IMG/VR virus record: IMGVR_UViG_3300042868_011225
Span: 1 to 64,000 of that record
DNA from: a virus
Strand: one strand, 5' to 3'
Length of the DNA: 64,000 bases
Every line of letters begins with the position of its first letter. The stretch's first letter is position 1. The position numbers were made by a program, and so were the translations under genes. This document shows positions 10,194 to 17,976 of this stretch, piece by piece. The notes beneath the pieces were generated by a model that was not told the DNA's origin, searched no databases, and saw only the letters and a program-made list of their open reading frames with translations.

Positions 10194-10547
10194 ATGATTG
10201 AATGTACAATTTGTCCAATTTTATGGAACAACATCAAAAAGTATCTAACAGATACAACTAAAATCTTTTCAAAAGATTTTGTAAAACAAAATTATCATAA
10301 ACACTTAGGTTATTCGCTAGTGTTAACTTTCTTTAGTATGTGGTTATTATTATCATATGCTCATTTGGCTGAGACAGGAATGCCTTTTCAATTATTTATT
10401 GGTGGGTTTGGAGCTTATGCTGTTAACTTTGTTAGAGAATGGTACTACGGTATTAAGTATGGTGCACCATGGGACTTTACTGATTTAAACATGGGAAGTT
10501 ACGGTGGTATCATCGGTGCTTTGTTAGCAGTGTTATTCACCATATAA
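10194..10547 (+). CDS. Small membrane protein, function unknown
   Basis: A 117-residue protein with three probable membrane segments, at about residues 38-57, 62-77 and 98-117. The N-terminus is soluble, with a C-x-x-C motif (E-C-T-I-C-P). A W-D-F-T-D-L-N-x-G-S-Y-G-G motif precedes the last helix, as in small membrane proteins of the VanZ / DUF2279 kind. Its place after the fibre genes would fit a holin or other lysis protein, but three-helix membrane proteins are too generic to assign. Its 3' end overlaps the convergent minus-strand gene at 10533-10682 by 15 nt. Confidence 0.75.
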   Translation: MIECTICPILWNNIKKYLTDTTKIFSKDFVKQNYHKHLGYSLVLTFFSMWLLLSYAHLAETGMPFQLFIGGFGAYAVNFVREWYYGIKYGAPWDFTDLNMGSYGGIIGALLAVLFTI

Positions 10548-10682
10548 GTCTTTTTTAGGAGTGCATTTTTCTTTAATAAGCTTTTCTACAAAAGCAAACA
10601 TTTTTAACCCATTTTCTTCACAATACTTTTTAAGAAGCTCATGGGTTATAGGTGTTATTTTAAGGTTTTTATCTCTTTTCAT
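10533..10682 (-). CDS. Ribbon-helix-helix-like small protein A (49 aa)
   Basis: A 49-codon ORF starting at the ATG complementary to 10680-10682. The sequence has a basic strand (K-R-D-K-N-L-K-I-T) followed by two helices (H-E-L-L-K-K-Y-C-E-E-N-G-L and F-A-F-V-E-K-L-I-K-E-K-C), the size and order of an Arc/CopG-type ribbon-helix-helix DNA-binding protein. About 24 of 39 aligned residues are identical to the neighbouring ORF 10697-10846, which strongly supports both being real genes. The two are co-oriented with a 14-nt gap, so they are probably one transcript. A regulatory role, perhaps as homo- or heterodimers, is inferred. Confidence 0.8.
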   Translation of the reverse strand: MKRDKNLKITPITHELLKKYCEENGLKMFAFVEKLIKEKCTPKKDLYGE

Positions 10683-10696
10683 ATTCTTTTTAATTA

Positions 10697-10846
10697 TTAT
10701 TTACAATTTTCATTTATTATAGTTTCAACAAAATCAAATATTTTTAATTTGTTATCTTTACAATATTTTAGTAATATATCATGAGTTTTACTAGTGATTT
10801 TTAAATTTTTATCTTTTTTTATAAAATTAATTGATTTTTGTTCCAT
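10697..10846 (-). CDS. Ribbon-helix-helix-like small protein B (49 aa)
   Basis: Paralogue of the gene at 10533-10682 and also 49 codons from the chosen ATG; an in-frame ATG four codons upstream (10858) is an alternative. After a short N-terminal tail, K-K-D-K-N-L-K-I-T forms the putative DNA-contacting strand, followed by helices around H-D-I-L-L-K-Y-C-K-D-N and F-D-F-V-E-T-I-I-N-E-N-C. The conserved Cys pair and F-x-F-V-E are kept in both copies. It is first in the small minus-strand operon. Upstream lie a TATTTATA-type variant (TATTTATC on the minus strand, 10903-10896) and the AGTATG repeat cluster at 10931-10965. Confidence 0.8.
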   Translation of the reverse strand: MEQKSINFIKKDKNLKITSKTHDILLKYCKDNKLKIFDFVETIINENCK

Positions 10847-10930
10847 CCAACAATGCATAAATGTATGTTACCCTACTTTTAATTTCTATCATAATGATAA
10901 ATATATACTTAAATTTCTAATATTAAATAC

Positions 10931-10965
10931 TTAGTATGATGAAAGTATGCTTTTTTTCATACTAA
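10931..10965. promoter_or_regulatory. Inverted/direct repeat cluster, possible operator
   Basis: TTAGTATGA (10931-10939) and TCATACTAA (10957-10965) form a perfect 9-bp inverted repeat. A third AGTATG at 10944-10949 is a direct repeat of the left arm. The cluster lies between the divergent ribbon-helix-helix-like gene pair and the sheath promoter-like motif. It has no U-tract or GC-rich stem that would mark a terminator, so an operator for those regulators is the best guess. Confidence 0.4.
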
Positions 10966-11011
10966 AAGAAATTATTATTAGGTTTACATATCTCTTTTGA
11001 AAAAAACCGAA

Positions 11012-11019
11012 TATTTATA
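11012..11019 (+). promoter_or_regulatory. TATTTATA motif upstream of the sheath gene
   Basis: TATTTATA within GAATATTTATAATAAAG, 49 nt before the sheath ATG. A long A-rich leader follows. It is the only member of the motif class in the sheath leader. Confidence 0.45.
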
Positions 11020-11068
11020 ATAAAGAATAGAATAAAGTAAATAATAACAAAAATAAAAAACAAAGAAC

Positions 11069-13921
11069 ATGTCACAAAATGTATTCGTAAGTCCTGGTGT
11101 TTATACCTCAGAAAAAGACATTTCGTTCATCACTCGTCAAGTAGGTGTAACAACTCTTGGTCTAGTAGGTGAAACAACAATTGGACCAGCTTTCCAACCG
11201 ATTTTCATCACTAACTATGGTGAATTTCAATCATTCTTTGGTGGTTTAAATGCTACCAAGGTAAAAGATACTGGTGCCCCACAATATGAGTTACCTTATA
11301 TTGCAAAATCATATTTATCTCAAGCAAATCAATTATTTGTAACTAGAATATTAGGTTTTTCTGGTTATAAGGCTGGTTTAGCATGGGGTATTGCTTTAGA
11401 TGCGAATCTAGACCCTGCTACTAGTGGTGCTACTAGTGTTGCAACAACAGCTTCAACATTATTTAATTTCACCGCAACAACAGGAGCAAATAGTGCAATA
11501 ACTACATTAACTAGTGCTGACTCAATCCTGCAAAATCTTTGGAACAAAGATTTATTAACAACTGCATTAGGTACACTTGGTACTCAAAATACTGGTTTTA
11601 CTAGTAGTGTCCCAGTATTGATGTATAAAACTGGAAATGTATTTGTAGGTGAATCATTTACCTATAATTTGGTTAATAAAGGTACTAGTGGTGGTTTTAT
11701 TACTGGTAGAACTAGTGGTGTAACTATTACTTATTCAGGTGCTTCTTATGCTGACGTTGAGAACCAAATAGTTGGTTTATTACGTTCTAGAGGAACTGTT
11801 AACCCAGCAACTCAATTACCAGCTTTTGAGGTAACAGGTTCAACACAAGTTATTTTTGACCCAGCGTTTATTGATTCAACTGAAAACCCATTAGGTGATT
11901 TTTCATTGAGTGGTAAATCAACTCTTCAAGGTAATTTTGGATATACTGTATCTTTAGATAGTACTAAAATGAATTATTTACCTAGAGTTTTAGGTAGAGG
12001 TGCTCAAGATGGTAAAACTGCTTTATTCTTAGAAGAATTTTTCCCTAACATGTTAGCTGATGCAATGAGTATGGATAAAGTAAGAGGTCTTAAACAATAC
12101 CCAATTTACTATAATGATGATTTCCAAGAATATCGTAAAGAATTCCAACCAGCTCAAACTCCATATATTGTTTCTGAGTTACGTGGTAATAAAGTATTAA
12201 GACTTTTCAGATTTATTACAATTTCTGATGGTAATGCTGCAAATGAACAATTCAAAATGTCAATTGTAAACATTAAACCAGATGCTAAAGAATTTGATGT
12301 ATTGGTTAGAGGTTTCTATGATACAGATGCTCAACCTGTTGTTTTAGAATCATTCAGCCGTTGTACAATGGACCCAACTTCAGCTAACTTTATTGGTAGA
12401 AGAATTGGTACTCTAGATGGTTTATACTCATCAAAATCAAATTATGTACTTGTTGAATTAGATGAAGAATCTGATACAAGCGAAGCGTTCCCAGCAGGTT
12501 TTGTTGGATATCCAATTAGAGATTATCAATCAAATGCTAATACTAGTGTTGTTAATCCAGTTATGACATTCAAAACTACTTATGGTGCTTTTGAAAACAA
12601 ACGTAAATTCTATTTAGGTCTTTCTGAAACTCTAGGTATTGATTCTGATTTCTTTGATTACAAAGGTCAACCTGATAACTTATCATATAGCGAATGGACT
12701 GGTTTAACATCAGGATTCCACATGGATATGGATGCCTCAGGTGTTACTATTGATGATGTTGTATTGCCATTAGGAACTGGTGGAACTTATAACCCAATCT
12801 TTACTTTCCAAACAGGTGATGCTGAGTTTAGAACAGATGCTGGTTTAATTGGTACACCATATGAAAAAATATTTGCTCGTAAATTTACATTTGCACCTTA
12901 TGGTGGATTTGATGGATGGGATATTTATAGAACCATTAGAAGTAATTCTGATTTAGATATTATCAACGGTAAAAACGGTATTGCTGGTCTTGCTGGTGGA
13001 AGTGGTCAAGGTGCATTCAAATATAGAACACTTCCAAATGGTGATTTAGGAATCAACTCTGATTACTACGCTTATTTAGAAGCAATCAACACATTCCAAA
13101 ACCCAGAAGCGGTAAACATTAACGTATTTGCTACACCTGGTATTGATACTTTTAACAACACAAACTTGGTTGAAGCTGCAATAGAAATGGTTGAACAAGA
13201 AAGAGCAGATTCACTTTATATTGTTACAACTCCAGATTATGGAAATGGTGCTGAATTGTCTGTACAAGAAGCTGTTGACATTATGGATGGTAACTTTGAT
13301 AGTAACTACACATGTACTTATTGGCCATGGATTCAAATCAATGATGCTGAAAACAATGTATTGATTTATGTTCCACCAACAAGAGATGTTGTAAGAAACA
13401 TTGCTTTAACTGACAATATTGCATTCCCATGGTTTGCAGCTGCAGGTATCCAACGTGGGGATGTTGATGCTATCAAAGCTCGTAAAAAACTTACTCTTGC
13501 TGAAAGAGATAATTTATACGAAAATAGAATCAACCCTATCGCAACATTTACTAGTGATGGTATTAAAATTTGGGGTAACAAAACTCTTCAAGTTAAAGAA
13601 TCAGCTCTTAACCGTATTAACGTTAGAAGACTTTTATTACAAGCAAGAAAACTTATTTCTGCTGTATCTATCAGACTTCTTTTCGAACAAAACGATTCAG
13701 TTGTTAGAAACCAATTCTTAGGACTTGTTAACCCAATCTTAGATAACATTAGAAGTGAAAGAGGTCTTACAGACTTTAGAGTGGTGCTTTCAAACAGCCC
13801 AGAAGACATTGATAGAAATCAATTAACTGGACAAATATTCTTGAAACCAACACGTGCTTTAGAATTTATCCAATTAGAATTTGTAATTATGAACACAGGT
13901 GCATCTTTCTCAAATATCTAA
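11069..13921 (+). CDS. Contractile tail sheath protein (T4 gp18-like)
   Basis: A 950-residue protein with the classical sheath start: S-P-G-V-Y-x-x-E-x-D near residue 8, then a G-L-V-G-E-T-x-x-G-P-A-F motif and a T-x-Y-x-E-F-x-x-F-F-G motif. The C-terminal third holds the conserved core: P-P-T-R-D-V-V near 770, F-P-W-F-A-A-A-G, N-P-I-A-T-F-x-x-x-G-I-x-I-W-G-N-K-T-L, R-I-N-V-R-R-L. The last domain ends with G-Q-I-F-L-K-P-T-R-A-L-E-F-I, typical of the sheath strand exchanged between subunits. It is longer than T4 gp18 (659 aa), the extra length lying in the middle and probably forming surface domains. CGT arginine and TTC/AAC codons are more frequent than in neighbours, as in highly expressed genes. 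A strong terminator follows. Confidence 0.96.
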   Translation: MSQNVFVSPGVYTSEKDISFITRQVGVTTLGLVGETTIGPAFQPIFITNYGEFQSFFGGLNATKVKDTGAPQYELPYIAKSYLSQANQLFVTRILGFSGYKAGLAWGIALDANLDPATSGATSVATTASTLFNFTATTGANSAITTLTSADSILQNLWNKDLLTTALGTLGTQNTGFTSSVPVLMYKTGNVFVGESFTYNLVNKGTSGGFITGRTSGVTITYSGASYADVENQIVGLLRSRGTVNPATQLPAFEVTGSTQVIFDPAFIDSTENPLGDFSLSGKSTLQGNFGYTVSLDSTKMNYLPRVLGRGAQDGKTALFLEEFFPNMLADAMSMDKVRGLKQYPIYYNDDFQEYRKEFQPAQTPYIVSELRGNKVLRLFRFITISDGNAANEQFKMSIVNIKPDAKEFDVLVRGFYDTDAQPVVLESFSRCTMDPTSANFIGRRIGTLDGLYSSKSNYVLVELDEESDTSEAFPAGFVGYPIRDYQSNANTSVVNPVMTFKTTYGAFENKRKFYLGLSETLGIDSDFFDYKGQPDNLSYSEWTGLTSGFHMDMDASGVTIDDVVLPLGTGGTYNPIFTFQTGDAEFRTDAGLIGTPYEKIFARKFTFAPYGGFDGWDIYRTIRSNSDLDIINGKNGIAGLAGGSGQGAFKYRTLPNGDLGINSDYYAYLEAINTFQNPEAVNINVFATPGIDTFNNTNLVEAAIEMVEQERADSLYIVTTPDYGNGAELSVQEAVDIMDGNFDSNYTCTYWPWIQINDAENNVLIYVPPTRDVVRNIALTDNIAFPWFAAAGIQRGDVDAIKARKKLTLAERDNLYENRINPIATFTSDGIKIWGNKTLQVKESALNRINVRRLLLQARKLISAVSIRLLFEQNDSVVRNQFLGLVNPILDNIRSERGLTDFRVVLSNSPEDIDRNQLTGQIFLKPTRALEFIQLEFVIMNTGASFSNI

Positions 13922-13943
13922 CTAAAATAATAACCAAATAATT

Positions 13944-13970
13944 AAACCCTCCGAAAGAGGGTTTTTTTAT
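13944..13970 (+). terminator. Rho-independent terminator after the sheath gene
   Basis: An AAACCCTC stem pairs with GAGGGTTT around a CGAAA loop, followed by a T-run. It lies 22 nt past the sheath stop. Confidence 0.9.
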
Positions 13971-13980
13971 TTTATATAGA

Positions 13981-13988
13981 TATTTATA
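13981..13988 (+). promoter_or_regulatory. TATTTATA motif, putative phage promoter
   Basis: It ends 13 nt before the ATG at 14002 and follows directly on the sheath terminator, so a fresh transcription start is needed here. Confidence 0.5.
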
Positions 13989-14001
13989 CTAAAACAATAT
14001 T

Positions 14002-14415
14002 ATGGCAAAGTTAATTATTACCGAAAAACAATACAATGCAATACTTGAGCATGTTAAACAACTTAAGGTTTCTATAAACGAAGGTGATAACGCAATTACA
14101 ATCGATTTAGGCGTGCTTTTAGCTCTTGGAACTATCCTAGGGTTAAACATTACTGGTCATAATGAAATCAAAGCGGAAAAGGCTTTAAAAGACGTTAAAA
14201 CATTTGAGAGTATTGAAGAAATTTTATCTTCAGAAGATAAAATAAAAGAATTGATTAAATCTTTTGAGATTAAAGGAATGCCAGACCCAACAAAAAAATT
14301 ATCAGATGATAAAAGCAAACTAATTTCAAAATTTAATAAATTATCAAAAGAAAATGGTTTTGATGTTAAATTAGGTTCTAAGGCGTTGGTAAATCTGCAT
14401 CATTTAAAGAAATAA
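14002..14415 (+). CDS. Hypothetical protein with K-I-I-T-E-x-Q N-terminal motif (137 aa)
   Basis: A 137-residue protein of unknown function. It begins A-K-L-I-I-T-E-K-Q-Y, a motif shared with the starts of the genes at 14753 and 20063. Residues about 30-46 are hydrophobic (D-L-G-V-L-L-A-L-G-T-I-L-G-L), enough for one membrane or buried helix. The C-terminal half is charged and helical, rich in Lys, Glu and Asp. Its position between sheath and tube genes suggests a virion-associated or assembly protein. The last 38 nt overlap the convergent minus-strand gene at 14378-14683. Confidence 0.7.
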   Translation: MAKLIITEKQYNAILEHVKQLKVSINEGDNAITIDLGVLLALGTILGLNITGHNEIKAEKALKDVKTFESIEEILSSEDKIKELIKSFEIKGMPDPTKKLSDDKSKLISKFNKLSKENGFDVKLGSKALVNLHHLKK

Positions 14416-14683
14416 TAATTTCATAAATCATATGAATTATTTCTGGAATACCGTATTGTTTACGCCATTCTTCATCAGTAAGGTTTAAATTACTTATTTG
14501 ATTTGTATATATTTTATGTAATTCTTCTGGAGTAACATTTAATTCATTTCCAGCTCTTTTAAATATATGGTGAACCAAACCACAAACTTCTTCACCAGTA
14601 AAATGTGATTTCCAATCGCATTCATCTAGAATATCATCTATTAATTTATTATATTCTTCTAATAATTGTTCTTCTTTAATCAT
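14378..14683 (-). CDS. Minus-strand hypothetical protein (101 aa) with its own host-type promoter
   Basis: A 101-residue acidic, helical soluble protein (M-I-K-E-E-Q-L-L-E-E-Y, then G-E-E-V-C-G-L-V-H-H-I-F-K-R, E-E-W-R-K-Q-Y-G-I-P-E). Normal composition with many charged residues, unlike the hydrophobic shadow frames elsewhere in the window, argues that it is a real gene. A Bacteroidota-type promoter (TTTG, 19 nt, TATCTTTG) lies 18-48 nt upstream on the same strand. It converges on the gene at 14002 with a 38-nt overlap. I do not recognise the family. Its strand and promoter type suggest early expression as an inserted accessory gene within a late region. Confidence 0.75.
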   Translation of the reverse strand: MIKEEQLLEEYNKLIDDILDECDWKSHFTGEEVCGLVHHIFKRAGNELNVTPEELHKIYTNQISNLNLTDEEWRKQYGIPEIIHMIYEIIISLNDADLPTP

Positions 14684-14700
14684 AAGGCTGGTTTTATTTG

Positions 14701-14731
14701 CAAAGATACTAACTTTTTATCAATTATCAAA
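14701..14731 (-). promoter_or_regulatory. Bacteroidota-type promoter for the minus-strand gene
   Basis: On the minus strand, TTTG (14731-14728), 19 nt, then TATCTTTG (14708-14701), matching the TTTG / TAnnTTTG consensus. The expected start point lies about 10 nt before the ATG at 14683. The CAAA on the plus strand directly abuts the plus-strand TATTTATA motif. Confidence 0.65.
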
Positions 14732-14739
14732 TATTTATA
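14732..14739 (+). promoter_or_regulatory. TATTTATA motif, putative phage promoter
   Basis: It ends 13 nt before the ATG at 14753. It directly abuts the -33 element of the divergent host-type promoter, so the two start sites may compete. Confidence 0.5.
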
Positions 14740-14752
14740 TTAAAAAGTTATT

Positions 14753-17341
14753 ATGGCTAAAAAAATTATACTTACAGAACAACAACACACTGTTATTATT
14801 AATGAAATACTTAGAGAAACAATTAAAAAAATTGATGCTATTGAATCTAATAGTAAATTAGATGAAGGGTTTTGGGACTCTGTAAAATACGGACTTTCTA
14901 AATTAGGGAGATACAAAGCCAACGGTAAAATCTTTGGTAAAGGTAAAATTGACAAAGAAGCTGGCGAAAAAATTCAACAAATTATAAATACACAAGGTAA
15001 TGAATTAATTAAAACTCTTGACGCTAAAATCAGAGAAGAAAACCCTGAATTTCCTAATAATAAAGACCCACAACAATTCTTAACAACCGTTATTGAAATA
15101 GCAGCAACCTATGATTCTATTGTTGCCGCTACACAAAAATCAGAAAAAGAACCTGGTTACATGCCAATTGATGCCGCCAACGGTGTTATTGCTCATTTAA
15201 AAGAATATACAAAAAAATTCTTAGATACAGATTTAGCTGCTGTTTATTCTGGTTTTGATGAAAACGAAGATAAGCTAGGTAATTCTAACTTAATGAATGA
15301 AGAATACGAGCTTGATGAAGAACAATTAAAATGTATTGATGAACATTTTGGTTTAACGGAAGAAGAAGAAGAGCCTATAGATGCTAGTGATGTTAGAGCT
15401 GGATTGCAAGATAGAAGAGGTGATGGTGAGGATTTTGAAAGTACCAGAATGGATACACTTAAGTCTAACAAATTACCAATGACTTTGGCTGGTATTGGAG
15501 CTTCATTGGGTGCTTTTTCATGGTTGGTAAACACTGAATGGTTTAAAAGTTTATTTGATGTGGTGACTAAAAATCCATCTATTGAATATATAAAACAAGC
15601 AGTTCAAGAAAAAACAGAAATATTTGCGTCAATCAAACCAAATGAAGGTATGACTCAAATTATGAATAGATTAAATGGTATGAACCTTAATCCTAATTCT
15701 ACACCAGAAGATTTTATCAATGGTGTTAAACAATTGGGTGGTGGTAATGTTAATGATGGTATCAACGCTTTAACTCAACAAGGTGGTATATTTACTGACC
15801 CTGAAACTGCTAGAAAAGCTTTGACAGAGATAGTTAATAATCCTCATGGTCATGGTGATAATTTAGGTGAAATATTTCAAGGTAAATGGGCTGGTACAGG
15901 TAGGTCCTTAGGTGATTCTCTTGTAACTCAAACTGGTGGTGGTTTAAAAGGTATTGTTGTAAACACTATTATTAAAGCTGTGCCAAAATTGGTAATAAAA
16001 ACAGGTATAAAAACAGGTGCTGGTTATGCTTTAGCTAAAGGTTTTGGTGCTGTTTTAGGGCCTATAGGTATTGGTTTAGTTACAGCTGGTGTACTAGTTA
16101 AATTAATTAGAATGAAAGGTCAAAAATCATCTAGAGCCGCAACTCTTAATGCATTGTATCAATCGATGCGTGGATTAGGCGGTGGTGTAGGGTTAATTCC
16201 ACCTCCAAAGGGTGATGATGTAGCACCTGCTCCAACTGCAGATACTGGTGATATTGAATTAGATATTCCAGATAATGATACTGACGTTAATGCACGTACT
16301 GGAACACAAACAGGAAATGGTATAGGTAATATTACTGGTATGAATAAAAATACTGGTGATGGTACAGGAACAGCTACAGGTGGTAATGTTAACACTGGTG
16401 GTGGAACTGGAACATCTACAAATACAAACCCAGCTACAAATACAAACCCAGCGACAGGAACTGATACTGGTACAAATCCAGCAACAGATACAGGAAATCA
16501 AGATACCGCTAATAATGATTTATATAATGATTTAAAAAACCTATTCCAATTTATTGTTAACAATAAAAAAACTATGGGTAATGAAACACAAGTTAATACT
16601 GGAACCAATGCTGCTCCGTTAAATGAAGGTAAATTTATCAACGATGAAAAAGTTCTTCAAGTTTTAACAAAAACTTTAGGTGCTGATAAAATTAAAAATT
16701 TCGAAGATTTATTAACTAGAGTAGAATACCTTAGAAACGTACTTAAAAAGATGGCTGGAAGAACTACTGATTCAAATATAAATAATTTCTTAAAGCAATT
16801 AAATTCAAACCCAATAATGTTAACAAAATTTAGTTATCTTACTGAAGTTGACCCTAATGACCCTGAAGATATTAAACAATTATCAGAGTTTATTAACGAA
16901 GTTTTATTAGCTATATATTCTGGTAATTATAAATTTGGTAATATGGTTGATAAGATGGCTACTTTAGGTGGTGGTAATATCAATAAACTTAGTGAAGCTG
17001 CTGGATATAATGCATCTCAACCTAATGATGATTTTATTGATGATGCTAATAATATGGGAACATTTAAAAAGAACTTGGTAAATTTCTTAACAACTATTAT
17101 GGGGTTATTCCAATATTTACATAAAAGTAGAGGTGGTACTATTGCTAGACAAGATACGTCACAACAATATACACCACAACAAGCTCAACAAAAACAAGTT
17201 GCGGAACCACAAGTTCAACCAGCAGCAGCACCTAAAAAAAGAGCAACAAAACAAACACCTGCTCAGCCTTCTTTGTTTGAAACTGAAGACCAAAGATTGA
17301 TGGAAGAAATAAAAAGAATTAAAAAAATTATGTTAAGTTAG
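14753..17341 (+). CDS. Large hypothetical virion-region protein with central hydrophobic segments (862 aa)
   Basis: It begins A-K-K-I-I-L-T-E-Q-Q, the motif shared with the genes at 14002 and 20063. Domains in order: a helical N-terminus; an acidic stretch near 180-210 (E-E-E-E-E-P); a hydrophobic segment near 245-262; a second, stronger Gly/Ala/Val segment near 425-452 (G-A-V-L-G-P-I-G-I-G-L-V); a Thr/Asn/Gly/Pro low-complexity linker near 500-585 with G-T-N-P-A-T-type repeats; a helical domain; a Gln/Pro/Ala-rich linker; and a basic helical tail (E-E-I-K-R-I-K-K-I-M). Hydrophobic Gly-rich segments plus flexible linkers would fit an ejected or membrane-penetrating virion protein. That is inference; no enzymatic motif is seen. 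Confidence 0.7.
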   Translation: MAKKIILTEQQHTVIINEILRETIKKIDAIESNSKLDEGFWDSVKYGLSKLGRYKANGKIFGKGKIDKEAGEKIQQIINTQGNELIKTLDAKIREENPEFPNNKDPQQFLTTVIEIAATYDSIVAATQKSEKEPGYMPIDAANGVIAHLKEYTKKFLDTDLAAVYSGFDENEDKLGNSNLMNEEYELDEEQLKCIDEHFGLTEEEEEPIDASDVRAGLQDRRGDGEDFESTRMDTLKSNKLPMTLAGIGASLGAFSWLVNTEWFKSLFDVVTKNPSIEYIKQAVQEKTEIFASIKPNEGMTQIMNRLNGMNLNPNSTPEDFINGVKQLGGGNVNDGINALTQQGGIFTDPETARKALTEIVNNPHGHGDNLGEIFQGKWAGTGRSLGDSLVTQTGGGLKGIVVNTIIKAVPKLVIKTGIKTGAGYALAKGFGAVLGPIGIGLVTAGVLVKLIRMKGQKSSRAATLNALYQSMRGLGGGVGLIPPPKGDDVAPAPTADTGDIELDIPDNDTDVNARTGTQTGNGIGNITGMNKNTGDGTGTATGGNVNTGGGTGTSTNTNPATNTNPATGTDTGTNPATDTGNQDTANNDLYNDLKNLFQFIVNNKKTMGNETQVNTGTNAAPLNEGKFINDEKVLQVLTKTLGADKIKNFEDLLTRVEYLRNVLKKMAGRTTDSNINNFLKQLNSNPIMLTKFSYLTEVDPNDPEDIKQLSEFINEVLLAIYSGNYKFGNMVDKMATLGGGNINKLSEAAGYNASQPNDDFIDDANNMGTFKKNLVNFLTTIMGLFQYLHKSRGGTIARQDTSQQYTPQQAQQKQVAEPQVQPAAAPKKRATKQTPAQPSLFETEDQRLMEEIKRIKKIMLS

Positions 17342-17361
17342 AATAAAAAATAAAAACAACA

Positions 17362-17369
17362 TATTTATA
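17362..17369 (+). promoter_or_regulatory. TATTTATA motif upstream of the tail tube gene
   Basis: It lies 36 nt before the tube ATG. As at the sheath gene, the leader is longer than at the other motif sites and A-rich (TAAAACAAAAAGAAC before the ATG), which may aid high expression. Confidence 0.45.
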
Positions 17370-17405
17370 AATAAATAATAATAATACACTTAAAACAAAA
17401 AGAAC

Positions 17406-17894
17406 ATGGCTGATTTATTAATGAAAATGCCCTTACCATACGAACCTAAGAAAAAGAATCGTTGGTTAATTACATTCCCTGCCGATTTAGGTATCCAACA
17501 ATGGTGGTTATCTACAGCGTCTAGACCTTCAATTACTCAAAACGAGGTTGAAATTCAATTCCTTAATACATCTACATGGGTTTTAGGTAGATTTACATGG
17601 GAATCAATTGATGTTACATTCCGTGACCCAATCGGGCCATCTGCTACACAAGCAATTATGGAATGGGTACGTTTACACTCTGAATCTATTACAGGTCGTC
17701 AAGGTTATGCTGCTGGTTACAAACGTCCAGTAGAACTTGAAATGCTTGACCCAACTGGGGTAGTTATCGAAAAATGGTTGTTAGACGGAACAATGCTTAC
17801 TAACGTAGGTTTTGGTGATTTAGCAATGGATGACGATAGTATCGCTGAAGTTACTGCAACACTTAGATTTGACAGAGCAATCTTACTTTTCTAA
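17406..17894 (+). CDS. Tail tube protein (T4 gp19-like)
   Basis: A 162-residue protein, the same size as T4 gp19 (163 aa). It has the tube-fold pattern: a N-R-W-L-I-T-F-P strand near residue 18, S-R-P-S-I near 40, N-T-S-T-W-V-L-G-R-F near 54, the conserved W-x-S-I-D-V-T-F-R-D-P-I-G-P-S near 65-79, and L-x-D-P-T-G-V-V-I-E-K-W near 114. It stacks as hexameric rings inside the sheath. CGT supplies five of the nine arginine codons, unlike the AGA-rich neighbours, which fits strong expression. It has its own motif and terminator, so it is probably monocistronic. Confidence 0.95.
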   Translation: MADLLMKMPLPYEPKKKNRWLITFPADLGIQQWWLSTASRPSITQNEVEIQFLNTSTWVLGRFTWESIDVTFRDPIGPSATQAIMEWVRLHSESITGRQGYAAGYKRPVELEMLDPTGVVIEKWLLDGTMLTNVGFGDLAMDDDSIAEVTATLRFDRAILLF

Positions 17895-17915
17895 TTCATA
17901 ACGAAAATAAATATC

Positions 17916-17946
17916 AAAACCATCTTTATAGGTGGTTTTTTTATTT
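17916..17946 (+). terminator. Rho-independent terminator after the tail tube gene
   Basis: AAAACCATC pairs with GGTGGTTTT around a TTTATA loop, then a T-run. It overlaps the ATG at 17932, which argues against that ATG being a real start. Confidence 0.9.
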
Positions 17947-17948
17947 TA

Positions 17949-17962
17949 TATTTATATTTATA
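17949..17962 (+). promoter_or_regulatory. Two overlapping TATTTATA motifs
   Basis: TATTTATA occurs at 17949-17956 and again at 17955-17962. The second copy ends 14 nt before the ATG at 17977, the usual spacing in this window. Confidence 0.5.
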
Positions 17963-17976
17963 ATAAACTTAAAACA

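Noticed and set aside
13419-13721. 100-residue plus-strand ORF inside the sheath gene
   Set aside because: It lies in another frame of a strongly conserved sheath region, with no leader signal.
16159-16501. Minus-strand ORFs rich in Cys/Ser/Ile or Pro/Val
   Set aside because: They are antisense shadows of the Thr/Asn/Gly-rich linker of the 14753 gene.
17932-17976. ATG at 17932 as the start of the 17977 gene
   Set aside because: It lies in the tail tube terminator and upstream of the promoter-like motif; its 15-residue extension is a translated T-rich leader (F-L-F-Y-I-Y-I-Y).
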